A stretch of DNA of 64,000 nucleotides from Hyaloperonospora brassicae (lineage: Eukaryota; Oomycota; Peronosporomycetes; Peronosporales; Peronosporaceae). The stretch lies in NCBI GenBank assembly GCA_947650285.1, contig CANTFL010001210.1, forward strand, positions 16,674 to 80,673, read 5' to 3'. Below, in pieces: positions 13,401-22,285 of the stretch (position 1 is its first letter; each line of letters begins with the position of its first letter). Below the pieces are notes generated by a model. That model was given only the letters and a program-made list of their open reading frames with translations, was not told where the DNA came from and searched no databases. The translations under genes and the position numbers were made by a program.

Positions 13401-15469
13401 TGGCTTCCTGCTTCCTCGGGTACCAAATACTCTTGGAAAGCAGACGCAAGAGCGACTGAAAAACAAGACGAGCTGTCATCAGCGCCAGAAGTCTGTAGCC
13501 ACGCCATTAAGCGCAACATGGTCTCACCGCTATCAGCTACCAAACTAGATATTGGAAATACACAGAGCACGCGCGCCAGCAACAACAGCGGAATTATTGA
13601 CGCATTGACGAAACCTCCAGTGAGAGCGTGACTCAGCGCCCGAAGCAACCTTATTCGTGTCGCTTGTGAGAAGGATTGCATCGCATGTACGTCGATCAAA
13701 AAGCGCAACCGGTCTACCGCCGCGGCACTGAGAAGCATCTTCGCCGACGCTGGGGCAGCTCCATGCTTCAGTCGAGGCGACTGAAACACCTGAAGCATGC
13801 TCAGTAGAGCCTCCGGTGAGTGACAACGAGCGCCTTCGCCAAATATCGCCTCTTCAACCGCAGCAACAAAGTCATCCAGTATGCTTACCTGCTCGATTTC
13901 TACGTACCGAAAAGCAAGAAAAGACGCCAGAAATTCCGAAACCAAGGCCTGGAAGCGAGCACGATGCGGGTGCTTGAAAAGTATCGGGTCATTGCACGCG
14001 AGCAGCAAGTCGTCGAGCACGAAACGCGCAAAAGAAGACGCACACGCAATGGAGACTTGCCGAATAACACCCTTGCGAGAACTGCTCTGTTGTTCCCAAA
14101 TGTGCAATGCATCCACACAAGTTTCCATGAAGTTGGAGATGAAAAGGCGCTTAACACTGGGATTATCGTGCGCAAAGAGTCGCATGAAAAGACCCTGCAT
14201 CCAGTCAAAGGTCAGCTGTACCGGCCAACCTTTTCGATTTTGTTGCGGCCTCGAGTCTTCATACACAATAAAATTATTCATCAGAAGGCCTGCTACCTGC
14301 GGCCAAACTTGTTCAATCAGGTGTTGTTCGTGGTGCATTTGAATCACTTCAGACGCAATGACAAAGTTTTGCCACTCGGTCACCCCATGTTCTACTTCCG
14401 TGCTATACTGCTGCTGCGCAAAGCACGGTGCACAATGCGACAAGGCTTGTTTCAATACATACAGTCCTTGCTTCCGTGATAAAGCGTCCTCGTGTCGCAA
14501 CGCAAAGCAAACTAGTGCTTGCAGCTTCTTGTCGCCAATAACTTCACGAGGGGCTTTTGGCACAATAACACACACAACGTCCAGCAATCCATGCGGAAAA
14601 TCTTCACCACGTCTGCAGGGCTTCCATGCTCGTAGCACTGCAGTTAGCAGCCGCGTACACCTTATCTTAGCAATATCTGCATCATTGAGCTCATTGTCGA
14701 CAAGCGCCGGCACAACGCGCAGCACGACTGCTCGCAGGAACTTTGGCTGCTCTCTGCACGACCTAATGGCATCTTCACAAACTTCCATGCACCTCGTTTT
14801 CACAAGCTCAATATCGAGCTGTAGTATCTCTTCCAGGACAGTACACAGCGGGTCAAAGCAAATCGTACTGCTGTCGTGTTCATGTCCGCACAACCGCTCT
14901 TGCACTCGACGACAGAGCTGCAGTACTGTGTCGTGACGATCTAAGCCCCGTCCACTCGAGCGTACCAGCATCTGGAGCATTCGTAACGTCGTGCGATGCA
15001 CTACGTCATTCGTGGTAGTATGCAAAAGAGACAGCAGCACTTGAGTCGTCAACGGACCCGTCAAGAGACGTCGAGCGTCGAGCTCGTTGGATAACTCGGT
15101 CGATTGCAAGTACCTGTCGAGCATCTCCCCAGCACACACGAGCGTGAATTGCAGTCGTCGCCTTATGTCACGCTCATCGTTCTCAAACGTCAAGAGCGGT
15201 GCCAAAAAGGCAACAAACAGCTCGGCGTCGTCCTGGAACATCTCGAGGAGCAGGTCGTCGCTTGCTGCAAGACCTGTCGCCACGAGCGCAAACTGCGCTT
15301 CGACCTCGACACGTTCCAGCGTTGCCCGTCCACGATGGAGCTCGTGATAGCGCTGCCAACGCGTGAAGGCCGCAGCAACAGCAGCCGCGGCACGCGTCGC
15401 TTCCTTCATGACCCGAGATACGCGAGACAAAAAGATGGGTTCATAGGTCAAGCTCTGTGGTCCAGTCAT
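10478..15469 (-). CDS. TARBP1/Trm3-like tRNA (guanosine(18)-2'-O)-methyltransferase
   Basis: A 1663-residue single-exon ORF. The last 170 residues or so are a SpoU/SPOUT (trefoil-knot) methyltransferase domain. Motif 1 is NLAGLART, motif 2 is [12 protein letters not shown], and motif 3 is [23 protein letters not shown] in short form (the IPQFG...SLNV core). The long Leu-rich N-terminal part looks like the alpha-helical (HEAT-type) region of TARBP1 and yeast Trm3. Length and architecture match those proteins, which use S-adenosylmethionine to methylate the ribose of G18 in the D-loop of certain tRNAs. The annotated start is the first ATG; a second in-frame ATG 21 codons in (15,406) is a plausible alternative. 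A perfect 20-bp hairpin sits 49-102 bp upstream. No introns are evident. Confidence 0.9.
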   Translation of the reverse strand: [1663 protein letters not shown]

Positions 15470-15517
15470 TTGCGCCGAGCAGGTACCACATGGCTACATT
15501 CACAGCAAGCCAGCACA

Positions 15518-15571
15518 GTCGGTCGCAGAGCCGGACTGCAGACACTACTCGTCCGGCTCTGCGACCGACTC
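15518..15571. repeat. Perfect 20-bp hairpin upstream of the tRNA methyltransferase gene
   Basis: Bases 15,518-15,537 are the exact reverse complement of 15,552-15,571, with a 14-nt loop. The arm begins AGTCGGTCGCAGAG. The structure is GC-rich and lies in the presumed 5' leader or promoter of the minus-strand methyltransferase gene (ATG at 15,469). It could fold in the transcript, bind a dimeric protein, or be a fold-back transposon scar. No function can be read from sequence alone. Confidence 0.85.
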
Positions 15572-15802
15572 GATGACGTTTCGAGACGTTACGCCACGCA
15601 ATTCCTCTTAATGATCAGAAGCGACCGCCACTTGGGCCGTTCACGTGTCACTATCCCTGTTGCAGAGTCGTTGAAGAGCTTTGCCTCAAGGAGGTGATAT
15701 GGATCCAGGGCGATGCCAAAGCCTCTGGTAGTAACCAATTGATACCACGGCACAGGCACGTGATATAGTGAGCTGCGACTGTAGTGCCGTCGAAACTGCT
15801 TC

Positions 15803-17626
15803 GTGTTTGTGCCTAGAGGAGCTGCAAAGAGATTGCGGTGCCAGCTGCCGGACACGCTGTCGAAAGACGTAACGACTGGAGCAGTTCGACTGCGGTCGCT
15901 GATAACGGACCAAGTGACGGCGCTTATGCAAGACGCCAAGTGTGGCCTATCTGTAGCCCGTATGGGCCGGACCTCTCTCCATCGACATGATGATCAGCAG
16001 TACGAGGATGTGATGATGGTCGAGCTGATCCGACAGACGCCGAGTGTCTAGTTGTGGTATCTGAAAGCAAAGGAGGAGGAACCTGTCAAGTCTGACGAAA
16101 GGATGGAGTGGCACTCATAGTTTGCATTTCAAAGGAGCACTCGCGCGGCTTGCGGACGACGTGGCGCGTGGTCATAATCAGGTGAGACACGACGTTTGAC
16201 CGAACGTCTTCTAAACGGGTTTCCTTTTGACGAATGTTCCAGACGCACCGCTGATGGCTTTGACAGCGACGGCCTCTCGCTGGTGTTTCCGGGCGTACAG
16301 CGCGCGTTGCATAGTACAAAGGAACGGGATTTACTTTGAGCTCTGGCAAACATGAATTTCGCATTCGGGACTCGCGACAAACTTCTGGGCAGCGACGTAG
16401 AGACGATGATCGCACTATTCCGACTCATTTCCAGCTCTTTTTCCGACGATGTGTTTGCTGGATGTAGTTGCTATCGAGTATTGCGTGACGATGTCGATTA
16501 GCGAAGATGTGGCTCACTATCAGATTGTTTGCGGACTGAGCTCTGCTTTTGCCATGCCGGACAGTCGGCAACGGATCGACACATGATGCAAGAAGCGTAC
16601 CAAATTGAGCAGCTCTGTTTCGTGTGTGCTAAAGTTTGCTTATGGTATGGACATGAAGAACCACGACCTGCGCATCGGGATCCTCTTTTCAGCTGCCGAG
16701 TCTATGAAAGGCCACTACCACGAAGCTATGTGCGCGGGGTGAGGCAACAAGCTATCGCTCGGCACCATGTGGGCAGCCCGCATGACGCGCTCATATTGCG
16801 CAGGATCCTCTTCATGCTGCGAAAAAGACATGACTGCGAAGAAGGGGCCGAGAATGCGGAGAAGTTTCGACTACTGGCTAACCACTGCAAGCGCAACGCG
16901 ACATGCCGTCGTCAGCAGCTCATCCCGTGCTTTGGCCAGAGCTTGAGTCCGCTGAGTGTAAACACGTGCACAAGTCGCCAATGTACTCATCGCACTGCTG
17001 GTACAAGCCGCTGATCGTACAGATGATGGACACGTCAGTATAGCAGCATTTCTTTTGCTTCGCGCACAGGTCAATCCCTTCGTCTCAGTACGTCTTTCAC
17101 TGCCCGCCCATGCGGAACATCATGTACGATTTGCTAGCTGACAAGAGCTGGAGTTGCATAAAGAACGCCTGAGAGAGTCTGCCTGTCGGGGGCACCTGGT
17201 TAACCCCACAAAGAGGATGCGCGCGGCGTATACACAAGCCTTGGCACTTTCTGTGAGCAGACGTGCGTCCGCATCCACAACCTTTCCGTCCGACTTACAT
17301 CATGCCCTACACCTCTCATTCAACGTGAAGCTACCCGATCACCCGATGGTCGTGGATCTGTTTATTGGAATGAGTCCCTCGGGATCGATTTCTTTGTCAC
17401 CAAAGTTCGTGTCGGCTGGTATAGAATGAGGAATCGCTAAACATTTGCCTCCAGTGCAGCCGTACATTTGCTTTCCATCTGCGGCTTGGAGTATCTATCT
17501 CTACGTTGTACAATGACTTTGGTTAAGTGACTGACAGCCAGTTTTGTATCCAATTTTCTAAGGTCGCGTTTGTAATAGCACTTTTTATTGCTTATCACGA
17601 AGGATGCCGCTTTTGTCGTGCTCTGA
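15803..17626 (+). pseudogene. Degenerate ankyrin-repeat-like gene, left part
   Basis: Several short + strand frames carry ankyrin-like phrases, for example GRTSLH near 15,970 and GHVSIAAFLLLRAQVNP near 17,027-17,080. They are separated by stops and frame changes, so no intact protein remains. Near the end, a frame from about 17,535 is open to the retrotransposon insertion point at 17,626 and continues beyond it (see 25,606-25,840). Family assignment rests on weak consensus matches only, so this is tentative. The retroelement insertion may be a cause of the decay or may have followed it. Confidence 0.35.
17622..17626. repeat. Target-site duplication TCTGA, left copy
   Basis: TCTGA directly precedes the left LTR and is repeated exactly at 25,606-25,610 after the right LTR. 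A 5-bp duplication is standard for Ty3/gypsy integration. It shows that both element ends come from one insertion event. Confidence 0.95.
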
Positions 17627-18016
17627 TGTAACGGGGCACACCCTTGCGTAACTTAACGCAAGGGATTTGGGTGCCCCGACGGACGTACACGTGGCGAGCG
17701 AGGAAGCGTAGGTAGGGTAAAAGTAGAACTGTTATATTAATAAATTAAGTCTTTAAACTACTGTCTCTTCGTTTGACTTAATTCAATTATACTAATATAA
17801 CTGCATGTATGGTGACGTCTCGTCACCACTCATTGCGCGCGTCTTGCGGCGATTGGTGGGTTGATATCATCACGATATCAACCAATGAACAGACCCTTCT
17901 GGTCGACCCTTCAATATCACCACTTTGGTGATATTGTTTAAAGAATATCCATCTTTATATTCTTTATTGTCACTTTCCTTAAGTGACAATATCATGTAAC
18001 GGGCTGCCCCGTTACA
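17627..18016 (-). repeat. 3' LTR (390 bp)
   Basis: Starts TGTAACGGGGCA and ends TGCCCCGTTACA, a perfect 12-bp inverted terminus instead of the minimal TG...CA. Internally it is a string of hairpins: 17641-17649/17656-17664, 17861-17868/17874-17881, and others around GGTGACG/CGTCACC, AATATCACC/GGTGATATT and TTGTCACTT/AAGTGACAA. It differs from the other LTR at 17,712 (G versus T at 25,301) and 17,922 (A versus G at 25,511, in a hairpin loop). AATAAA occurs on the minus strand at 17,963-17,968 and on the plus strand at 17,739-17,744, so polyadenylation in either direction is conceivable. Confidence 0.97.
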
Positions 18017-18027
18017 TCACCCCCCTT
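18017..18027 (-). other. Polypurine tract
   Basis: On the minus strand AAGGGGGGTGA abuts the 3' LTR. This is the expected place and composition for the plus-strand DNA primer of reverse transcription. Confidence 0.85.
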
Positions 18028-18145
18028 AACTGATAGTCACCGTGTGACTATCGAAATATCGAGGCCACCCGTTGGCCACCATTGGGACAGGGAGCACTTG
18101 TTTGGTCCGTTCCACTCACTTTCCGCTTGACCTCGCATAGTTAAC

Positions 18146-19609
18146 ATGTCTATGCGAGGTGACTCAAGACCCATACAGCCTGGTGCTGTGCAAGCCTCTG
18201 CGGCAGACGCTTCGTCGTCTGCCGCCCCTTCTTCGCCTGCAGCAACAGGTGCTGCAGGTGCACGCGGTATCACGCCGCGTGCGCACGATGACCCCGATGT
18301 GGAGGTCATCTACTCTGGCGAGTCAGACGTGTCTGACTCGGGCAATGCTCCAGAGGCGTCTCGCTCACCGGCGACGCCTCAGTATTCGCCAAGGCCACTG
18401 CCGAACGAACGGACTCGTGATTCGCATCACAGTCTGTTCGGCAGTGATGACGATGATCAGGGTGGTGAGTTCTATTCTTCACCACCGCCGGCTCGTGCGT
18501 CTTCGCACGAGCGTGATGACGATGGCGCGAGCCGTCGTCAATCTGGGAGCCGTGGTACCGACAAGGGTACCACTGTGAAGCGTGATGAGTTGAAGCCGTG
18601 GCGTTTGCCCGAACAACTCATCAATAGCCTGTCTCACGAGACAGGCCAACACCATCGAATACCCTTATTCGATGCAACCGAGCTTCACGGCTTGAGTTCC
18701 AGCGCGAAGAACTTTCGCGCTGAAGAAGACTTTTATCTCGATGTCTTTCTTAGACATCGATGGTACAACAGCAACCAAAAGCGTGACAAAACATCGCTTT
18801 TGGCTGCGTGGAACGCGTTCGTCCAAAACGTCAAGAATTTTGGACGAGAGGGGTGGCTCAAGAAACTTGAGGCAACACGCCTCAGGTTCGAACGGCGAAC
18901 GCCAACCGGTGCTAGGTACCGGTTGCATTGTTTATCTAGTGAGGCAGGCATTCCTTGCCTCACATGGGGAGACCCTTGTGCGAGTTGTGTTGACAACTCG
19001 CATCGTGCACATAGGGATGTGTACTCCCTAAATTCGCCCTGGGGAAGGGCACACATCTCGGCTGAGATGCGTGACGCGATTGCAAACTTGCAATCCGTCT
19101 ACAAGCGCCTAGGGCGCGTGTTTACCGATGGGCCACAGGACTCATCGGATGGGTCTCGTCATACTGGCGGACGAGACCTTCAACATCCATCAACAGCTGA
19201 GAGCGGGGCTCCCAGCTGTTCCAAGAGGGTGGATACCCCCGCCACTGGACGAGGTAGCTCGTCCTTGATCCTGAATCGTCACGGTGATTCAAGATACGCT
19301 CCACTAGGAAGCGTTGATCACCGTGAGCATCCACCAAAGGATGTGGTGGAGGAGGAAAGACCTCCTCCAGAACCCCAGGCCCACCATCTCGACCCTTACG
19401 AGATGGATCGCGCAATCGATGAATTGCGCGATGACTTGAAGCACGAGCGCGACCGGCGCTACGCTTTGACCGACACCGTGCGGAAGAACCGCAAGGGTCA
19501 CGAGGCTGATCGGGCGAGGGATCGCGCCGATTATGCCACGGCGCAGCTTCAGGTCGAGCGGGATGTCCGCTCCTTTTCGGCGAGCTGGCGACAGCTCGCG
19601 GAGAGATAA
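18146..19609 (+). CDS. Antisense ORF of the gypsy element, 487 residues
   Basis: Opposite in strand to gag-pol, starting 130 bp inside the 3' LTR. The N-terminal third is low-complexity and acidic (Ala/Ser/Pro-rich, then [14 protein letters not shown] and SDDDDQGG). A basic middle part has [15 protein letters not shown] and [17 protein letters not shown] Cys/His cluster follows ([11 protein letters not shown], then H residues), possibly zinc-binding. The C-terminus is charged and coiled-coil-like. The ATG lies in the loop of a 10-bp hairpin. After TAA at 19,607-19,609 a coiled-coil-like frame with a KKK tail continues in another frame to TAA at 19,747, suggesting one frameshift near the end. 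Its 3' half overlaps the chromodomain coding region on the other strand. No function is recognised; the layout resembles antisense genes known from some retroviruses, driven from the 3' LTR. Confidence 0.6.
   Translation: MSMRGDSRPIQPGAVQASAADASSSAAPSSPAATGAAGARGITPRAHDDPDVEVIYSGESDVSDSGNAPEASRSPATPQYSPRPLPNERTRDSHHSLFGSDDDDQGGEFYSSPPPARASSHERDDDGASRRQSGSRGTDKGTTVKRDELKPWRLPEQLINSLSHETGQHHRIPLFDATELHGLSSSAKNFRAEEDFYLDVFLRHRWYNSNQKRDKTSLLAAWNAFVQNVKNFGREGWLKKLEATRLRFERRTPTGARYRLHCLSSEAGIPCLTWGDPCASCVDNSHRAHRDVYSLNSPWGRAHISAEMRDAIANLQSVYKRLGRVFTDGPQDSSDGSRHTGGRDLQHPSTAESGAPSCSKRVDTPATGRGSSSLILNRHGDSRYAPLGSVDHREHPPKDVVEEERPPPEPQAHHLDPYEMDRAIDELRDDLKHERDRRYALTDTVRKNRKGHEADRARDRADYATAQLQVERDVRSFSASWRQLAER
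19122..19560 (-). pseudogene. Chromodomain at the pol C-terminus
   Basis: This frame encodes a clear chromodomain: RFLVERIL, then [17 protein letters not shown], ending near 19,122. In chromoviruses it follows integrase and directs integration to chromatin, often by binding methylated histone H3. The frame is open up to about 19,560 but differs from the integrase C-terminal frame upstream, so it is detached by a frame change. The same DNA is open on the opposite strand (antisense ORF). Confidence 0.85.
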
Positions 19610-19877
19610 CTCGGTTGAATACCGAGGTATCATATCTGCGCGACCAGACGGATCGTCTGGAGCGCGAACGAAAGAACTTGATGGATGTTCTTGAACGTGG
19701 GGGCTATCTTCATCGGAAGAAGAAGGCTCGTACTGACAGTACGACCTAAGCCTCCCCACGTAAAACGTAGGATGCGTGCGCATCCTACGTGGCAATTCGA
19801 GTGTGTATGCATTGCCCTTGCGATGCAACACTCGAAATGGCCCAATGTATTTCGGCAGTAGTTTACTACTGCCGACA
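19304..19877 (-). pseudogene. Integrase C-terminal (GPY/F-type) segment, frame-shifted
   Basis: Starting near 19,877 a frame reads LLPKYIGPFRVLHRKGNAYT and continues to HPTFYVGRLRSYCQYE. This is the usual GPY/F and linker region downstream of the gypsy integrase core. It is in a different frame from the preceding segment (19,878-20,354) and from the chromodomain. The acidic stretch EPSSSDEDS links to the chromodomain. Confidence 0.75.
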
Positions 19878-20354
19878 CTAGTGACTGCATGTCCAGGTTA
19901 GGTTTACCGTTGACAGTAGTACTAGGTCATTAACCTTAAATGAAAGAACATTTGCTCTTCCATTCTTGTCTGCGTTCCGTTTCTGACGGTCCACCGCATT
20001 TGCGATGGAGTCCTGAACGAAACGGACTACCGCTTCTCGAGTCAGCAGGAAGTTCTCTGCTGACTCTTTGTTTTGTCTAGCAGTGCGCACGAAGCGCACT
20101 GCTAAGAGATTGCTCTCTTCTTCAGCGAGGTTGTCTTCTTCCTCGCTGGCATAATCGTTGGCGATGCTGAATATACCAGCATCGTCATCATCATCCGAAT
20201 CAATAATAGCGTATTCGCTATTATTGAGATGATCTTCTTCATCGATGTCGACTTGATCGACATCGGCATCATACGTGACGACGTTTGCGTCGACACGTGA
20301 TGAGCAAGAGCCAAAACGGTTTTTGCTCGAGCGAGTCCCTCCCCCCTTATCCAA
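19878..20354 (-). pseudogene. Integrase post-core segment, frame-shifted
   Basis: Encodes an acidic linker (SDDDDD, EEEDNLAEEE) followed by DRQKRNADKNGR and VNDLVLLSTVNL, the typical helix and strand just before the GPY/F region of gypsy integrases. It is out of frame with the core. The change falls next to a run of six C (20,341-20,346). Confidence 0.75.
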
Positions 20355-22285
20355 GAGTCACACTCTATAAGGGTGGGCAATCGTGGATGGCGTAGGCCAT
20401 TCACGTAAAACGGTGTGTGCTGTGTTGAAGCATGCACCGAATTATTGATGGCGAATTCCACCATGGGTAGGAATTCGCTCCAACTCGGAAACGAGTGGAC
20501 ATATCCTCGAAGGATCTCTTCGAGGACACGGTTCGCACGTTCCGTCTGACCATCTGTTTCTGGATGGTCAGAAGTGGACATCTTCAATCGTGTTCCGAGA
20601 GTACGGAACACGGTTTGCCAAAATTCCGCCGTGAACCGAGGGTCACGGTCGGATACGAGTTCACGGGGTAACCCGTGGAGTCTAAAGACCGTGTCTAGAA
20701 AGACACGAGCACAACCTTGAGCCTTGATTGACTCAGGGACAGCAGCAAGATGGACCATCTTGCTGAATCGGTCTACAAACACAAGAATACCATTATTCTT
20801 GTGGTCGTCTTCAGGAAACCCGAAGACGAAGTCCATTGAAACGGACTGCCAGCACTCTGTCGGAACAGGCAGAGGCTGCAATGGCGCACGGGATGAAGGA
20901 CTAGGCTTCACCCGTTGACAAACTTCGCAAGCACGGATGTACTTGCGAACAAACTGATACTGGCGGGGCCAGTAAAAGTCGCGACTTACCGTGAGGTAAG
21001 TCTTTTCTCTACCACGATGGCCGCTTGTTGGGGCATCGTGACACTCATACATGATGCGCAATCGCAAATCATGATGAGCGGGTACGACGACACGAGGCGT
21101 GTCGTCGGCAACAGCTGTATAGTACAGCAATCCGTTGCGTGTACTATACCGATCCGATGAGGATCGGTACAAAGCCGGTAAATCCCTCATGGATTTACTG
21201 GATGGATTCACCAGATGATCCATCAATCGCAGAAGATCCTTATCTTCCGCGTATGCCTTTCGTACGTCGTCAAGTAAGCTTGACGACGGGACACTGACTG
21301 ACAGTGTCGCAACAGTGGGCTTATCCTCACTGTTGGATTGTGCGTCCGGCTCGAAATCGGGCCGGCGCGAAAGAGCATCCGCGACGACATTGAGTCGTCC
21401 CGGTTTATACTCCACGGAGAAGTTATACTCCGCGAAGAAAGACAGCCACCTCGCCATTCTTTGCGAGAGGTGAGGGCTGTTTACGGCCGTGCGTAATGAC
21501 GCATGGTCCGTGTAGACAACAAACGGTCTATCTCCCAAGAGATAGACGCGAAATTTAGCCAGTGCGTATTTCATGGCAAGGAGTTCCTTGTCATGCACTG
21601 GGTAATTACGCTCAGCTGCTTGCAGCTGACGCGATTGATAACAGACGACGCGCTCCGCGCCATCTGCATCGAACTGCATTAACGCACAGCCGATTGCGAA
21701 ATCGCTGGCGTCACAGACCACATGAAATGGTCTGTCCTGATCTGCAATCGCCAAGATCGGCGATTGCATCAAGCTTTGCTTGATACCTTCAAAGGAACGC
21801 TGGCACTCAGCGTTCCATGACCACTTGACATTTTTCTTGAGCAAGCAAGAAAGATGAACAGTCATCTCGGCGTAGTTGCGCGAGTACTTGTGCAAGTACG
21901 CCGCAAGACCAAGGAACTTTCGAAGTCCCTTGACATCGACTGGCACTGGCCAGTCGGTGATCGCCTTGATCTTTTCGGGATCAGGGCGTACGCCGTGTTT
22001 CCCCACGATGCACCCAAGAAGTGGTATTTCGCTAGCCGCGAATATACACTTCTTGAGGTTGGCGTACAACTTATGCTTGCGCATAAGTTGAAGAACCTGA
22101 CGAACGTGAGTTCTGTGAACTTCAACGTCCGTCTTCCCGTCCATAGCCCGGCTATGGACGAACACATCGTCGAAGTAACTCGGTGCAAAGTCTCGCACCG
22201 GTCTCAACAGATTTGTTACACATCTGTTGAATGTTGCAGGGGCATTACTCAGCCCCTGTGGCATCACTAGCCACTCCCACAGCAT
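20102..22285 (-). CDS. pol: RT palm, RNase H and integrase core
   Basis: 727 codons. It opens inside reverse transcriptase (WLVMPQGLSNAPATFNR, then the catalytic YFDD in SYFDDVFVHS). RNase H follows (CDASDFAIG, HDKELLAMKYAL, YTDHASL, DALSRRPDF). The integrase HHCC zinc-binding part has HDAPTSGHRG with CEVCQR. The DDE core has MDFVFGF, SDRDPRFTAEFW and TDGQTERANR. All catalytic signatures are present. It is separated from the first half of RT by one frame change at a run of six G (22,292-22,297). The last 80 or so codons are an out-of-frame tail, beyond which integrase continues in another frame. This copy therefore probably cannot make a full pol polyprotein. Confidence 0.93.
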   Translation of the reverse strand: MLWEWLVMPQGLSNAPATFNRCVTNLLRPVRDFAPSYFDDVFVHSRAMDGKTDVEVHRTHVRQVLQLMRKHKLYANLKKCIFAASEIPLLGCIVGKHGVRPDPEKIKAITDWPVPVDVKGLRKFLGLAAYLHKYSRNYAEMTVHLSCLLKKNVKWSWNAECQRSFEGIKQSLMQSPILAIADQDRPFHVVCDASDFAIGCALMQFDADGAERVVCYQSRQLQAAERNYPVHDKELLAMKYALAKFRVYLLGDRPFVVYTDHASLRTAVNSPHLSQRMARWLSFFAEYNFSVEYKPGRLNVVADALSRRPDFEPDAQSNSEDKPTVATLSVSVPSSSLLDDVRKAYAEDKDLLRLMDHLVNPSSKSMRDLPALYRSSSDRYSTRNGLLYYTAVADDTPRVVVPAHHDLRLRIMYECHDAPTSGHRGREKTYLTVSRDFYWPRQYQFVRKYIRACEVCQRVKPSPSSRAPLQPLPVPTECWQSVSMDFVFGFPEDDHKNNGILVFVDRFSKMVHLAAVPESIKAQGCARVFLDTVFRLHGLPRELVSDRDPRFTAEFWQTVFRTLGTRLKMSTSDHPETDGQTERANRVLEEILRGYVHSFPSWSEFLPMVEFAINNSVHASTQHTPFYVNGLRHPRLPTLIECDSWIRGEGLARAKTVLALAHHVSTQTSSRMMPMSIKSTSMKKIISIIANTLLLIRMMMTMLVYSASPTIMPARKKTTSLKKRAIS

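Noticed and set aside
17627..18016. LTR hairpins as bacterial-type terminators or riboswitches
   Set aside because: The hairpins occur throughout the element including coding regions and there is no bacterial context.
18665..19056. Minus-strand ORFs (87 and 107 codons) between chromodomain and 3' LTR as a possible env-like gene
   Set aside because: Short, overlapping each other in different frames, no signal or membrane features; the + strand ORF is far longer.
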